Source: CAZEER01 sp964511215 (GTDB lineage: Bacteria > Fidelibacterota > Marinisomatia > Marinisomatales > UBA1611). Taken from it: DNA of 36,133 nt. Positions 8,770 through 17,039 of the stretch are shown piece after piece. Each line of letters starts with the position of its first letter. The stretch's first letter is position 1. A program made the position numbers and the translations under genes. Location of the stretch: the NCBI GenBank assembly GCA_964511215.1, contig CAZEER010000017.1, positions 1 to 36,133 of the forward strand. The letters are read 5' to 3'. The notes under the pieces were generated by a model. That model was not told where the DNA came from, made no database searches, and was given only the letters and a program-made list of their open reading frames with translations.

Positions 8770-9320
8770 AAATACCTTCCTCAAATTCAATTAATGGGAA
8801 TTTACTTAACAGAGCGGTTCTTGTTTTAAATGCAAATTATTCGCCTATGACAGTATGTACTGCAAAACGCGCAATATGTATGGATTATTTAAAAAAAATA
8901 GATATACTTGCCAACTACAATGAAAAAGTACATAGCCCATCACTTTCTTTAGAGTTACCGAGTGTGATAAAAATACGAAATTATATTAGATATGATAATT
9001 TATCTTTGGACTTAAACCGTAGGAATATTCTATTGAGAGATGAAAATATTTGTCAATACTGTGGTATCTCAAAGGTACCTCTAACTATTGACCATATTTT
9101 ACCCAAGGGAAAGGGAGGAAGTGATTCGTGGGAGAATCTAGCTACAGCTTGTAAACCATGTAATCAAAAAAAAGGAGATCGTACGCCGGATGAAGCAAGT
9201 ATGCAACTTTCGCGAATTCCAAAACGTCCCAATAGACTACACTATTTTCAAAGATTTGTCAAAGATCAACAAAGAGATTGGAGACCATATCTTTTCATGG
9301 AACCTTTCAAGTTTAACTAA
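8766..9320 (+). CDS. HNH endonuclease family protein
   Basis: A 184-residue protein with a C-terminal HNH nuclease fold. Zinc-ribbon cysteines are C96 and C99 (ICQYC) and C129 and C132 (CKPC). The HNH core is TIDHILPKGKGGSDSWENLA, with D109-H110 and N124. The N-terminal half ('RAVLVLNANYSPMTVCTAKRAI') is typical of a chromosomal HNH family found widely in bacteria, not linked to introns or phages; its cellular role is unknown. The GTG start is chosen because it gives a GTGA overlap with the upstream stop and the next in-frame start would delete conserved residues. trpS begins six bases after its stop. Confidence 0.9.
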   Translation: MKIPSSNSINGNLLNRAVLVLNANYSPMTVCTAKRAICMDYLKKIDILANYNEKVHSPSLSLELPSVIKIRNYIRYDNLSLDLNRRNILLRDENICQYCGISKVPLTIDHILPKGKGGSDSWENLATACKPCNQKKGDRTPDEASMQLSRIPKRPNRLHYFQRFVKDQQRDWRPYLFMEPFKFN

Positions 9321-9326
9321 AATTGT

Positions 9327-10307
9327 ATGTATAAAGAAAAATTACGTGTTTTAAGTGGAATCCAACCATCAGGTTCTTTACACCTTGGAAATTATTTTGG
9401 TATGATGTTGCGAATGATTCAATACCAAGCTGAAAACGAATTGTTTTGTTTTATAGCAAATTATCATGCCTTAACGACATCTCCATCAAAAGAATCGTTA
9501 TCAACAAATACATTCAATGCTGCTTGTGATTTTCTTGCATTAGGATTAGATCCTCAAAAATCTACATTTTGGATTCAGTCAGATGTACCTCAGGTAGCAG
9601 AGCTTACATGGGTTCTATCCTCTCAGGTTTCTTTAGGATTGATGGATAGATCGACTTCTTACAAAGATAAAATCGCCAGAGGATTAAAATCTAATATGGG
9701 CCTTTATTCTTATCCAGTTTTAATGGCTGCCGATATTCTTCTTTTCGATTCAAAAATAGTACCAGTGGGTAAAGATCAAAAACAGCACCTTGAGATTACG
9801 AGAGATATTGCAAATCGGTTTAATAATATTTATGGCGATACTTTTGTAATCCCTAAAGCAGATATATCGAAAGAAACTCAGCTTGTTCCTGGAATTGATG
9901 GACAAAAAATGAGTAAATCCTACAATAATACTATTCCAATCTTTGACCCGAAAATTAAAATTAGAAAAAAGATCATGCGAATTATCACAGATGCGACAGA
10001 CATTAATGTTGCAAAAAATACAAACACACCATTATTTAAGCTTTATAGCTTATTTCTTAGCCAACAAGAGAAGAAAGAATTATCAGATCGATATAGTCAA
10101 AAAGGGTTACGTTACGGGGATGTAAAACAAGAACTCTATGAAAAAGTCATGGATTATTTCCAACCTTATCGAGAAAAAAGATTGAGTTTAACTTCCAATC
10201 CAAGTTTCGTATATGATATCTTAGAATCAGGAGCGGAAAAAGCTAAAATAGTAGCTAATGAAACTTTAGAAAGAGTAAGGTATGCCACGGGGGTTAATTA
10301 TAAATAA
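9327..10307 (+). CDS. trpS: tryptophanyl-tRNA synthetase
   Basis: A class I aminoacyl-tRNA synthetase that charges tRNA-Trp. 326 residues is the normal bacterial length. The HIGH-type motif is SGIQPSGSLHLGNYFG (residues 10-25). The tryptophan pocket region includes 'GLMDRSTSYKDK', 'YPVLMAADILLFD' and 'VPVGKDQKQHLEITRDIA'. The KMSKS loop is intact (GQKMSKS, KMSKS at 194-198). The stop and the scpA start share one base (TAATG), implying translational coupling. There is no Shine-Dalgarno sequence before the ATG. Confidence 0.97.
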   Translation: MYKEKLRVLSGIQPSGSLHLGNYFGMMLRMIQYQAENELFCFIANYHALTTSPSKESLSTNTFNAACDFLALGLDPQKSTFWIQSDVPQVAELTWVLSSQVSLGLMDRSTSYKDKIARGLKSNMGLYSYPVLMAADILLFDSKIVPVGKDQKQHLEITRDIANRFNNIYGDTFVIPKADISKETQLVPGIDGQKMSKSYNNTIPIFDPKIKIRKKIMRIITDATDINVAKNTNTPLFKLYSLFLSQQEKKELSDRYSQKGLRYGDVKQELYEKVMDYFQPYREKRLSLTSNPSFVYDILESGAEKAKIVANETLERVRYATGVNYK

Positions 10308-11032
10308 TGGCTTATCGTATTCATTTAAATAATTTTGAAGGCCCTCTTGACCTATTACTCTATTTTATTCGAAGGGATGAATTAGATATCTATGACATAC
10401 CAATTGCAAAAATTACCAAAGACTTTATAGAGACGATTGAGGAATGGAAACAACTTAATCTCAAAATTGCTGGTGATTTTATTATTATGGCGTCAACTCT
10501 AATGCGAGTTAAAGCAAAAATGATGATACCTAGACCAGAGATTAATGAGGAGGGTGATATCATTGACCCAAGAATGGAGTTAATGCAACAATTAATTGAT
10601 TACAAAAGATTTCGAGATGCTGCTGAAATACTCCATGATATTTCTATTTATAGGAGCCATTATATACCTAGGCAAATTGAACAGGATATTCCTAATGAGG
10701 ATGATGATATCAGTTTTTTGTTAAAAGATGTTACTCTTTATGAACTTGCTCAGGTATTTAAAAGGACAATGGAAAACAAACCAGTAATTTCGCAGTTTGA
10801 GTTAAATAGAGAACCAATAAAACTAGAACAGCAGAAAGAAATTATTATAAAATATTTTGATGGTGAAGGGAGATTGAAATTTACTACTTTATTAAAAAAA
10901 CTAAAGTCTAGATTAGAAATTATTGTAACATTTTTAGCCATTTTAGATTTAATCAGGGATGGAATATGCATTATTAACCAGTCTAATGTTTTTGGTGAAA
11001 TTGAGTTAATTCATATTCATATAAGGGCATAA
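10307..11032 (+). CDS. scpA: segregation and condensation protein ScpA
   Basis: ScpA is the kleisin that bridges the heads of SMC to form the bacterial condensin with ScpB, needed for chromosome compaction and segregation. The N-terminus 'FEGPLDLLLYFIRRDELDIYDIPIAKIT' is the family signature, and 'LMRVKAKMMIPR' follows. The C-terminal winged-helix that binds the SMC head is seen in the last 80 residues ('FTTLLKKLKSRLEIIVTFLAILDLIRDG'). The 241-residue length is normal. One-base overlaps (TAATG) link it to trpS before and scpB after. SMC itself is not in the window. Confidence 0.96.
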   Translation: MAYRIHLNNFEGPLDLLLYFIRRDELDIYDIPIAKITKDFIETIEEWKQLNLKIAGDFIIMASTLMRVKAKMMIPRPEINEEGDIIDPRMELMQQLIDYKRFRDAAEILHDISIYRSHYIPRQIEQDIPNEDDDISFLLKDVTLYELAQVFKRTMENKPVISQFELNREPIKLEQQKEIIIKYFDGEGRLKFTTLLKKLKSRLEIIVTFLAILDLIRDGICIINQSNVFGEIELIHIHIRA

Positions 11033-11655
11033 TGCAAGAAAGTGACATTAAAAAGATTGTAGAAGCATTGCTTTTTGCAAGCCCAGATCCTTTGACTCAG
11101 GCAAAAGTTAACCTTGTTTTTAACCCTGATACATATAATCTAAAGGAAATTGTAAAAAATCTAAATAAACAATATGATCATGAAGACCATGCCTTTGAGA
11201 TACAACAAGTTGCAGGTGGATTTCAACTTGTTTCAAAAAAAGAATATGAAATATTTATTAGAAAATTGATCAATAAATCAGGTCGTTTAGGTTTGTCTAC
11301 TGCGGCCCTTGATTGTTTGGCTATTATCGCCTATAAACAACCAATTGGGCGTTATGAAATTGAAGCCATAAGAGGTGTAGATTCTACGGGTGTGCTTAAA
11401 ACGCTTTTAAATCGGGATTTAGTAAAAATTAAAGGTAGAGATAATAGTCCCGGGAGACCTCTCCTTTACAAGACAACAAATAAATTTTTAGAATATTTTG
11501 GTCTAAACCGCTTATCAGATATGCCAAAATTAAAAGAAATTTCAGAATTAATAGATGCTGATCCATCTTTAGGAGAACAAATTGCTGTCTTTAAAGATGA
11601 TCTTTCCGATCAGGATTTATCAAAGAACCCTCCTTCTGATGTTGTAAAGGGTTAA
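11032..11655 (+). CDS. scpB: segregation and condensation protein ScpB
   Basis: The partner of ScpA: a dimer of two winged-helix domains that holds the kleisin. The signature regions are 'IVEALLFASPDPLT', 'GGFQLVSKKEYE' and 'LSTAALDCLAIIAYKQPIGRYEIEAIRGVDSTGVLKTLLNRDLVKIKGR', followed by 'PGRPLLYKTTNKFLEYFGL'. Its 207 residues include a polar, poorly conserved C-terminal tail from about 175. It starts on the last base of scpA and is followed after three bases by the pseudouridine synthase gene, an order (scpA-scpB-rluB/rsuA) frequent in bacteria. Confidence 0.96.
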   Translation: MQESDIKKIVEALLFASPDPLTQAKVNLVFNPDTYNLKEIVKNLNKQYDHEDHAFEIQQVAGGFQLVSKKEYEIFIRKLINKSGRLGLSTAALDCLAIIAYKQPIGRYEIEAIRGVDSTGVLKTLLNRDLVKIKGRDNSPGRPLLYKTTNKFLEYFGLNRLSDMPKLKEISELIDADPSLGEQIAVFKDDLSDQDLSKNPPSDVVKG

Positions 11656-11658
11656 AAA

Positions 11659-12357
11659 ATGCGTTTAAATAAATTTCTATCAAAAGCAGGGATTACATCA
11701 AGAAGGGAGTCGGATAAATTAATCCAGATGGCAACAACAGAGGTCAATGGTAAAATTTGCCTTGACCCAGCTTATAATGTGAAAGAAAAAGACGTAGTAC
11801 AATATGATGGGCAAAAGATAAAACCTATTATTGAAAAAATTGTAGTAATGCTTAATAAACCAAAAAAGGTAATTACAACAGTCAAGGATACACATGGTAG
11901 GAAAACAGTTATGGATTTTATACCCCTCTCTACAAGATTATTTCCTATTGGACGCCTTGACCAGAATACTACTGGTATATTATTATTAACAAATGATGGA
12001 GATTTACAACAATATTTAACTCATCCAAAAAATCAAATCCCCAAAGATTACCAAGCTGTTATTGAAGGAAAAATAACAGGGACACAAATTCGAAAACTAA
12101 CAAATGGAATATATATTGGTAGAAAAGAGTATGGTAAAGCCGAATTAATTGAACAAAAAACACATAAAGGAAGATCCATAGTTGTTCTTCGTTTAAGAAG
12201 GGGGAAAAAAAGAGAAATAAGACGTATTTTTTATCGATTAGGTCTCAAATTAATTATGCTAAAACGAATAGGATTTTCAAAATTAACATTGGGTGATCTT
12301 AAAGAAGGGAGTTTCAGAATCTTATCACCAGAAGAAATTAAATTACTTAAAAATTAA
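11659..12357 (+). CDS. rluB: RluB/RsuA-type rRNA pseudouridine synthase
   Basis: It converts specific uridines of ribosomal RNA to pseudouridine. An N-terminal S4 RNA-binding domain (1-60, 'MRLNKFLSKAGITSRRESDKLI') precedes the catalytic domain, with the active-site motif GRLDQNTTGILLLTNDG (catalytic D101). The tail 'GKKREIRRIFYRLGLKLIMLKRIGFSKLTLG' is family-typical. The length (232) fits RluB without the long C-terminal extension of the E. coli protein, so the exact target (RluB-type 23S or RsuA-type 16S) is uncertain. The position after scpB favours RluB. Confidence 0.9.
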   Translation: MRLNKFLSKAGITSRRESDKLIQMATTEVNGKICLDPAYNVKEKDVVQYDGQKIKPIIEKIVVMLNKPKKVITTVKDTHGRKTVMDFIPLSTRLFPIGRLDQNTTGILLLTNDGDLQQYLTHPKNQIPKDYQAVIEGKITGTQIRKLTNGIYIGRKEYGKAELIEQKTHKGRSIVVLRLRRGKKREIRRIFYRLGLKLIMLKRIGFSKLTLGDLKEGSFRILSPEEIKLLKN

Positions 12358-12439
12358 TGAAAGAATATTTGTATTTTTCTCTATTATGAATTTAGAGCTA
12401 TAAAAGCTAATATTGCCGGCTTATTGAGAGTTATTTTCG

Positions 12440-13090
12440 ATGATAATTGCTATTGATGGACCAGCGGGTTCTGGGAAAAGTACTACAGCGAGAGGTGTTG
12501 CAGAACTTTTAACAATTATGTATCTAGATACTGGCGCAATGTATCGTGCGTTGACTTGGGCACTAATAGATGCTGGAGTTGAGCCTACAGATAATGAAAA
12601 AGTTTATGATTATTTAAAAAAATTGGACATTAATTTTGATTCATCAAATCATATACTAGTAAATAGAAAAGATATATCTCATGCAATAAGAACTCGGAAA
12701 GTTTCATCGCAAGTTAGTGCGGTAAGTACAATTCCTAAAGTAAGAGCAATAATGGTAGAAATTCAAAGAAAGATTGTAGGAAATAATGATTGTGTTCTAG
12801 AAGGTCGTGATATTGGGACGGTTGTTTTTCCAGAAGCAGATTTCAAGTTTTTTCTAGTAGCAGATGCAACAATAAGAGCTAAAAGAAGAATGAAGGATTT
12901 TAAAGAAATTGGAGAAAATGCTATATTTTCTGATATATTAGCAGATATTGAAAAAAGAGATGCTAATGATTCATCAAGAACACATTCGCCTTTAATAAAA
13001 GCAGATGATGCAATAATTATTGATACGAGTTATATTACAATTGATCAGCAAATTGAGAAAATTGTGAACCTAATTAAAAAAACAAAATAA
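12440..13090 (+). CDS. cmk: cytidylate kinase
   Basis: It phosphorylates CMP and dCMP to the diphosphates with ATP. The P-loop is IDGPAGSGKSTTAR (5-18), followed by 'YLDTGAMYRALTWA', the CMP-specific region 'RKVSSQVSAVSTIPKVRAIMVEIQR', 'VLEGRDIGTVVFPEADFKFFLVAD' and the lid 'IEKRDANDSSRTHSPL'. The 216 residues match the short bacterial Cmk. An 82-base spacer separates it from the upstream gene, the largest in this run, so it could have its own promoter. It is followed by rpsA after 18 bases; cmk-rpsA is one of the most conserved gene pairs in bacteria. Confidence 0.96.
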   Translation: MIIAIDGPAGSGKSTTARGVAELLTIMYLDTGAMYRALTWALIDAGVEPTDNEKVYDYLKKLDINFDSSNHILVNRKDISHAIRTRKVSSQVSAVSTIPKVRAIMVEIQRKIVGNNDCVLEGRDIGTVVFPEADFKFFLVADATIRAKRRMKDFKEIGENAIFSDILADIEKRDANDSSRTHSPLIKADDAIIIDTSYITIDQQIEKIVNLIKKTK

Positions 13091-13108
13091 CACGAGGAAC
13101 ATCAAAGT

Positions 13109-15046
13109 ATGTTTGAAAATAAAAATGAAGAACAAGTAGTTGAAGAGGCTTTAAATATATTAGATAATAATATAGAAAAAACCAGCGATAAAGAGACGCC
13201 TGCTACTAATAATGATCTTAAGATTATAGATTACTTGAACCCATCACTGTTCAACAATGTCAAAGTGATAGATACAAAAGAACTCTCGGATAAGCAATCA
13301 GATGAAATAGTTCCAGCTGAGATTGAAAACTTATATTCTGATACTTTTGCAGATATTTCTGAAAATACTTTAGTTGAAGGTCGAGTTGTTGGTATGAATG
13401 AAAGGGACGTATTGATTGATATTGGTTTTAAATCTGAAGGAATAATAGATCGAAGTGAATTTGATGAAGATGAATTGCCAAAAATTGGTGACCAAGTTGA
13501 AGTGTATCTAGAGTTTATAGAAGATGCTAGTGGTAATACAATTCTTTCAAAAGAAAAAGCAGATTTCATGCGGCGGTGGAAAGAACTGAAAGATGCCTTT
13601 GACAAAGAAAAGTTAATTAAAGGTATAATTGTTCGCAGAATTAAAGGTGGCTTAATTGTAGACCTAGGGGTTGTACAGGCATTTTTACCTGGTTCCCAAG
13701 TTGATGTTCGTCCAATTCAGGATTTTGATATATATTTAGAAAAAGAGATAGAGCTTCGTATTGTAAAGTTTAATGAAGCTAGGAAAAATATTGTTGTGTC
13801 CCATAAAATTATTCTTGAAGATAGTCTTAAAGAGCAAAGAGAAGCCCTTTTTAAGGAACTTGAAGTTGGTTCTATCATGGAAGGCCGCGTTAAAAATATT
13901 ACTGATTTCGGTGTTTTTGTTGATCTTGGAGGTATAGATGGACTGTTGCACATTACAGATCTTTCATGGGGTAGAGTTAACCACCCATCTGAAATATTAG
14001 ATTTAAATGATACAATTACAGTTAAAGTGATCGAATATGATGAAGAAAGGAAAAGGGTATCATTAGGTTTAAAACAACTTAGTCCTCATCCATGGGAAGA
14101 TGTTGAAATTAAGTTTCCTATCGGTAATGTTGTCAAAGGTAAAGTCGTGAGTTTGACTAACTATGGTTGCTTTATTGAATTGGAGCCTGGCATTGAAGGG
14201 TTAATCCATCATTCTGAAATTTCATGGACAAAACATATAAAGAATCCATCAGAAGTATATTCTATGGGTGATGAAGTAAATGCAAAAGTGTTATCAATTG
14301 ATATTGAAGAAAGAAAAATAAGTTTGGGTGTTAAACAACTTACACCAGACCCATGGGATCAGATTGAAGAAAAATATATGGTAGGTACTATTCATAAAGT
14401 TATAATAAAAAATCTAACTCAATTTGGAGCATTTGCGGAATTAGAAGATGAAATTGATGGGCTAATACATGTGTCAGATATGTCTTGGACTAAGGTGGTA
14501 AAGCATCCCAAGGAGATAGTTGAGAAAGGTCAGAAAATTGAAGTTAGAATATTAGAGGTTTCTAGAGAAAACAGAAGAATTTCTTTAGGTTACCGACAGG
14601 TACTGGATGATCCGTGGCCTGAATTAGTTAATTATTTTGAGGCAGGTAATGAGGTTAGTGGTGAAATAATTCGAATTTTGGATAAAGGTATTATAATACA
14701 ATTAGAGAATGAGGTTGAGGGTATAATTCCTTTTGGTAAAATGTCTAAAAAAGATAGGAGATCTCTTGCAAACCAGTATGAAGTAGGAGCAAACCTATCA
14801 GGTATAGTCATGAAAGTATCTCCAGAGGATAAAAAAGTTATCCTATACAAAGAAGAACTTGCAGGAACGGCTAAAAGGACTTCTGCGAATGATGAGGTCA
14901 AACAATTTCTAAACAATCAGAAATTAGATTCAGGAGAAAAATTGGAATTACCACAAGAATTACTAGAATTAGCTAGTGAGGCTGAAAAAGAAGATTTAGA
15001 TGACTCAATAAATAGTCCCAAACTTGAATCTGATCAGAAGGAGTAG
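13109..15046 (+). CDS. rpsA: 30S ribosomal protein S1
   Basis: S1 binds mRNA on the 30S subunit and helps start translation. Six S1 (OB-fold) repeats are visible at about residues 86-148, 167-233, 254-322, 339-409, 425-494 and 512-571. Repeats 3 to 5 are the most regular ('GVFVDLGGIDGLLHITDLSW', 'GCFIELEPGIEGLIHHSEISW', 'GAFAELEDEIDGLIHVSDMSW'). An acidic, low-complexity N-terminal extension of about 85 residues precedes repeat 1 and an acidic tail of about 60 follows repeat 6. E. coli S1 has a much shorter N-terminus. A clear Shine-Dalgarno sequence GAGGA (13094-13098) stands ten bases before the ATG, unlike most genes here. Confidence 0.96.
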   Translation: MFENKNEEQVVEEALNILDNNIEKTSDKETPATNNDLKIIDYLNPSLFNNVKVIDTKELSDKQSDEIVPAEIENLYSDTFADISENTLVEGRVVGMNERDVLIDIGFKSEGIIDRSEFDEDELPKIGDQVEVYLEFIEDASGNTILSKEKADFMRRWKELKDAFDKEKLIKGIIVRRIKGGLIVDLGVVQAFLPGSQVDVRPIQDFDIYLEKEIELRIVKFNEARKNIVVSHKIILEDSLKEQREALFKELEVGSIMEGRVKNITDFGVFVDLGGIDGLLHITDLSWGRVNHPSEILDLNDTITVKVIEYDEERKRVSLGLKQLSPHPWEDVEIKFPIGNVVKGKVVSLTNYGCFIELEPGIEGLIHHSEISWTKHIKNPSEVYSMGDEVNAKVLSIDIEERKISLGVKQLTPDPWDQIEEKYMVGTIHKVIIKNLTQFGAFAELEDEIDGLIHVSDMSWTKVVKHPKEIVEKGQKIEVRILEVSRENRRISLGYRQVLDDPWPELVNYFEAGNEVSGEIIRILDKGIIIQLENEVEGIIPFGKMSKKDRRSLANQYEVGANLSGIVMKVSPEDKKVILYKEELAGTAKRTSANDEVKQFLNNQKLDSGEKLELPQELLELASEAEKEDLDDSINSPKLESDQKE

Positions 15047-15073
15047 ATTTTTAATCAGGGGTGTATTCATTTT

Positions 15074-16051
15074 TTGAAATTAAAGACAAAAATAAATTCC
15101 ATATTAAAACAAAGAATTGCCATGTGTTTAGTTGCATTTGGTTTGTCTCTTCTTCTTTGGATTTTTGTTGTATCAGAAAACGAATACACTATGGTTTTAG
15201 ACCTACCTATTGAAGCAAGAAACTTAAGCGAACAAAAAGCCCATAAAGAAGAGGTTCCCCCATTTGCTTCTGTAAGAATTAGGGGTACTGGTAGAGATCT
15301 TTTTAAATCTTTTTTATTAAAAAATTTTGCAGGATTTAAGTTGGTCTTAGATCTAGAAGGTATTTCAAAAGAATACGATTTTAATCTAAATGATTACTTT
15401 GAAAAATTCCCAAGAAAAGTAGTACTACCTTATAATTATAATGTGTCATTTGTGGAGGTTGTTTATCCTAATCGAATACATATTAGTCTTGATGAATATC
15501 AAGTAAAAAAAGTACCTATTTTATCAAATATTTTAGTTAAACCAGGGTCTGGACATATTTTAGTGGGAGAGCCAAAAATTACTCCTTTTGAATTAGAAAT
15601 TGCAGGACCTAAAGAGGAATTGGCATTAATTAATCATGTTGAAACTGAATTTGATACAATAAGTGGAATCGTTTTACCATATTCTGGATTAGTTAATTTA
15701 GAGTCCCATGGTAGGCTAATTAAATTTTCCCAAGAAAAAATTAAGATAAATTGTGAAATACAAGAAATTAGTGAAAGAATAATTGCAGATATTCCAGTGC
15801 TTGTTGAAAATATACCGGAGAAAATACGAGTGTTCCCATCCCCGCAAACAGTCTCTCTAACTGTGGTGGGAGGTATGAAAAGAATCGCTGTTTTAAGGCC
15901 TAGTGAAATTAGAATCATAATTGATTTTAATAATTGGAATCACCAAAAACAATTTTATGAGCCTAAAGTGGAAATCCCATCTGATTTGCTAAGTTGGAGG
16001 GATATATCACCAAAAAATCTTGAAATTGCTGTTGCTCGTGAAGTGTTATGA
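15074..16051 (+). CDS. YbbR-domain membrane-anchored protein (CdaR-like)
   Basis: 325 residues with one N-terminal membrane helix (about 14-34, 'RIAMCLVAFGLSLLLWIFVV') and an outward-facing region of YbbR-like repeats ('VPILSNILVKPGSGHILVGEPKITPFELEIAGPKEEL' and 'IADIPVLVENIPEKIRVFPSPQTVSLTVVGG'). YbbR proteins such as CdaR regulate the diadenylate cyclase CdaA in Firmicutes; no CdaA gene is in this window, so its partner here is unknown. The start is TTG, the only start keeping the basic residues before the helix, with AGGGG about 14 bases upstream. The stop overlaps tsaD as ATGA. Confidence 0.8.
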   Translation: MKLKTKINSILKQRIAMCLVAFGLSLLLWIFVVSENEYTMVLDLPIEARNLSEQKAHKEEVPPFASVRIRGTGRDLFKSFLLKNFAGFKLVLDLEGISKEYDFNLNDYFEKFPRKVVLPYNYNVSFVEVVYPNRIHISLDEYQVKKVPILSNILVKPGSGHILVGEPKITPFELEIAGPKEELALINHVETEFDTISGIVLPYSGLVNLESHGRLIKFSQEKIKINCEIQEISERIIADIPVLVENIPEKIRVFPSPQTVSLTVVGGMKRIAVLRPSEIRIIIDFNNWNHQKQFYEPKVEIPSDLLSWRDISPKNLEIAVAREVL

Positions 16052-17037
16052 CTATATTAGGTATTGAAACTTCTTGCGATGAAACTGCAGCATCAATTTG
16101 TAAAGATAAAAAAATTATTTCCAGCGTGGTTAGCCAGCAAAGTATTCATGAATATTATGGTGGAGTAGTGCCTGAAATCGCTTCTAGAGAACATGAGATA
16201 ATACTCAATTCTGTAGTTGATAGAGCACTTATTGATGCAAACATATGTCTTCTTAATCTTGATGCAATTTCGGTTACAAATGGCCCTGGTTTAACGGGCA
16301 CTCTTTTAACAGGAATCACTTTTGCAAAAGGCTTAGGGCTTGGATTAGGTATTCCTGTGATTCCTATAAACCACCTTGAAGGTCATATCTTTGCAAATTT
16401 TTTAGCAGATCCATCATTAGAATATCCTTTTGTTTGTCTATTAGTTTCAGGTGGGCATACTCAACTATGGTATATAAAAAAAATGGAGCAATATGAATTA
16501 TTAGGTGAAACAAGAGATGATGCAGCTGGTGAAGCTTTTGATAAAGGTGCTAGAATCTTAGGACTTGGATACCCTGGTGGGCCAGCTATAGAAAAAGAGG
16601 CAAAAGGTGGAGACCCTTATAAAATTCATTTTCCAAGAAGTTTATTAGGGGAAAACAATTTAGAGTTTAGTTTTAGTGGATTAAAAACCTCATTGCTTTA
16701 TTTTATGGATAAATTCCAAGAGAATGCATCAATGTTGAAAAAAGATGTTATTGCTAGCTATCAACAAGCAATTATAGATGCTCTAGTAGAAAAAGTTAGA
16801 CGAGCTCTTTTACTAACAGAAGTAGATACTTGTGTAATTGCGGGAGGAGTTGCAGCTAATCAATGTTTGAGAAACCAATTAAAAATTATTTTACCGAATA
16901 CTCGAATTATATTCCCAGAATTAAAATATTGCACCGATAATGCAGCAATGATTAGTTATCTTGGTGAGTTAAAATTCCAATCAAATGTAAAAAAATCACT
17001 GAGGTTTAGTGCAGTACCAAATTTAAAGTTAGCTTAA
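16048..17037 (+). CDS. tsaD: tRNA N6-threonylcarbamoyladenosine transferase TsaD
   Basis: TsaD (Kae1/YgjD family) transfers the threonylcarbamoyl group to A37 of tRNAs reading ANN codons, working with TsaB, TsaC and TsaE. The ASKHA-fold motifs are present: 'LGIETSCDETAAS' at the N-terminus, the metal-binding INHLEGH (H109 and H113), VSGGHTQLW, 'GEAFDKGARILGLGYPGGPAIE', 'CVIAGGVAANQCLRNQL' and the third metal ligand in CTDNAAM. The 329-residue length is normal. It overlaps the YbbR gene by four bases and is followed two bases later by the vWA gene. Confidence 0.97.
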   Translation: MTILGIETSCDETAASICKDKKIISSVVSQQSIHEYYGGVVPEIASREHEIILNSVVDRALIDANICLLNLDAISVTNGPGLTGTLLTGITFAKGLGLGLGIPVIPINHLEGHIFANFLADPSLEYPFVCLLVSGGHTQLWYIKKMEQYELLGETRDDAAGEAFDKGARILGLGYPGGPAIEKEAKGGDPYKIHFPRSLLGENNLEFSFSGLKTSLLYFMDKFQENASMLKKDVIASYQQAIIDALVEKVRRALLLTEVDTCVIAGGVAANQCLRNQLKIILPNTRIIFPELKYCTDNAAMISYLGELKFQSNVKKSLRFSAVPNLKLA

Positions 17038-17039
17038 TT

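Noticed and set aside
8766..9320. HNH gene as a homing endonuclease or defence nuclease
   Set aside because: It sits in a coupled housekeeping run and has the N-terminal half of the common chromosomal HNH family; no intron, intein or defence partner is nearby.
9943..10125. Second plus-strand frame inside trpS
   Set aside because: Out-of-frame shadow of trpS with no start signal and no domain.
13231..14916. Several minus-strand frames (13231-13605, 13717-13953, 13736-13951, 14632-14916)
   Set aside because: All are antisense to rpsA, which is continuous with six S1 repeats; serine-rich composition is typical of antisense frames.
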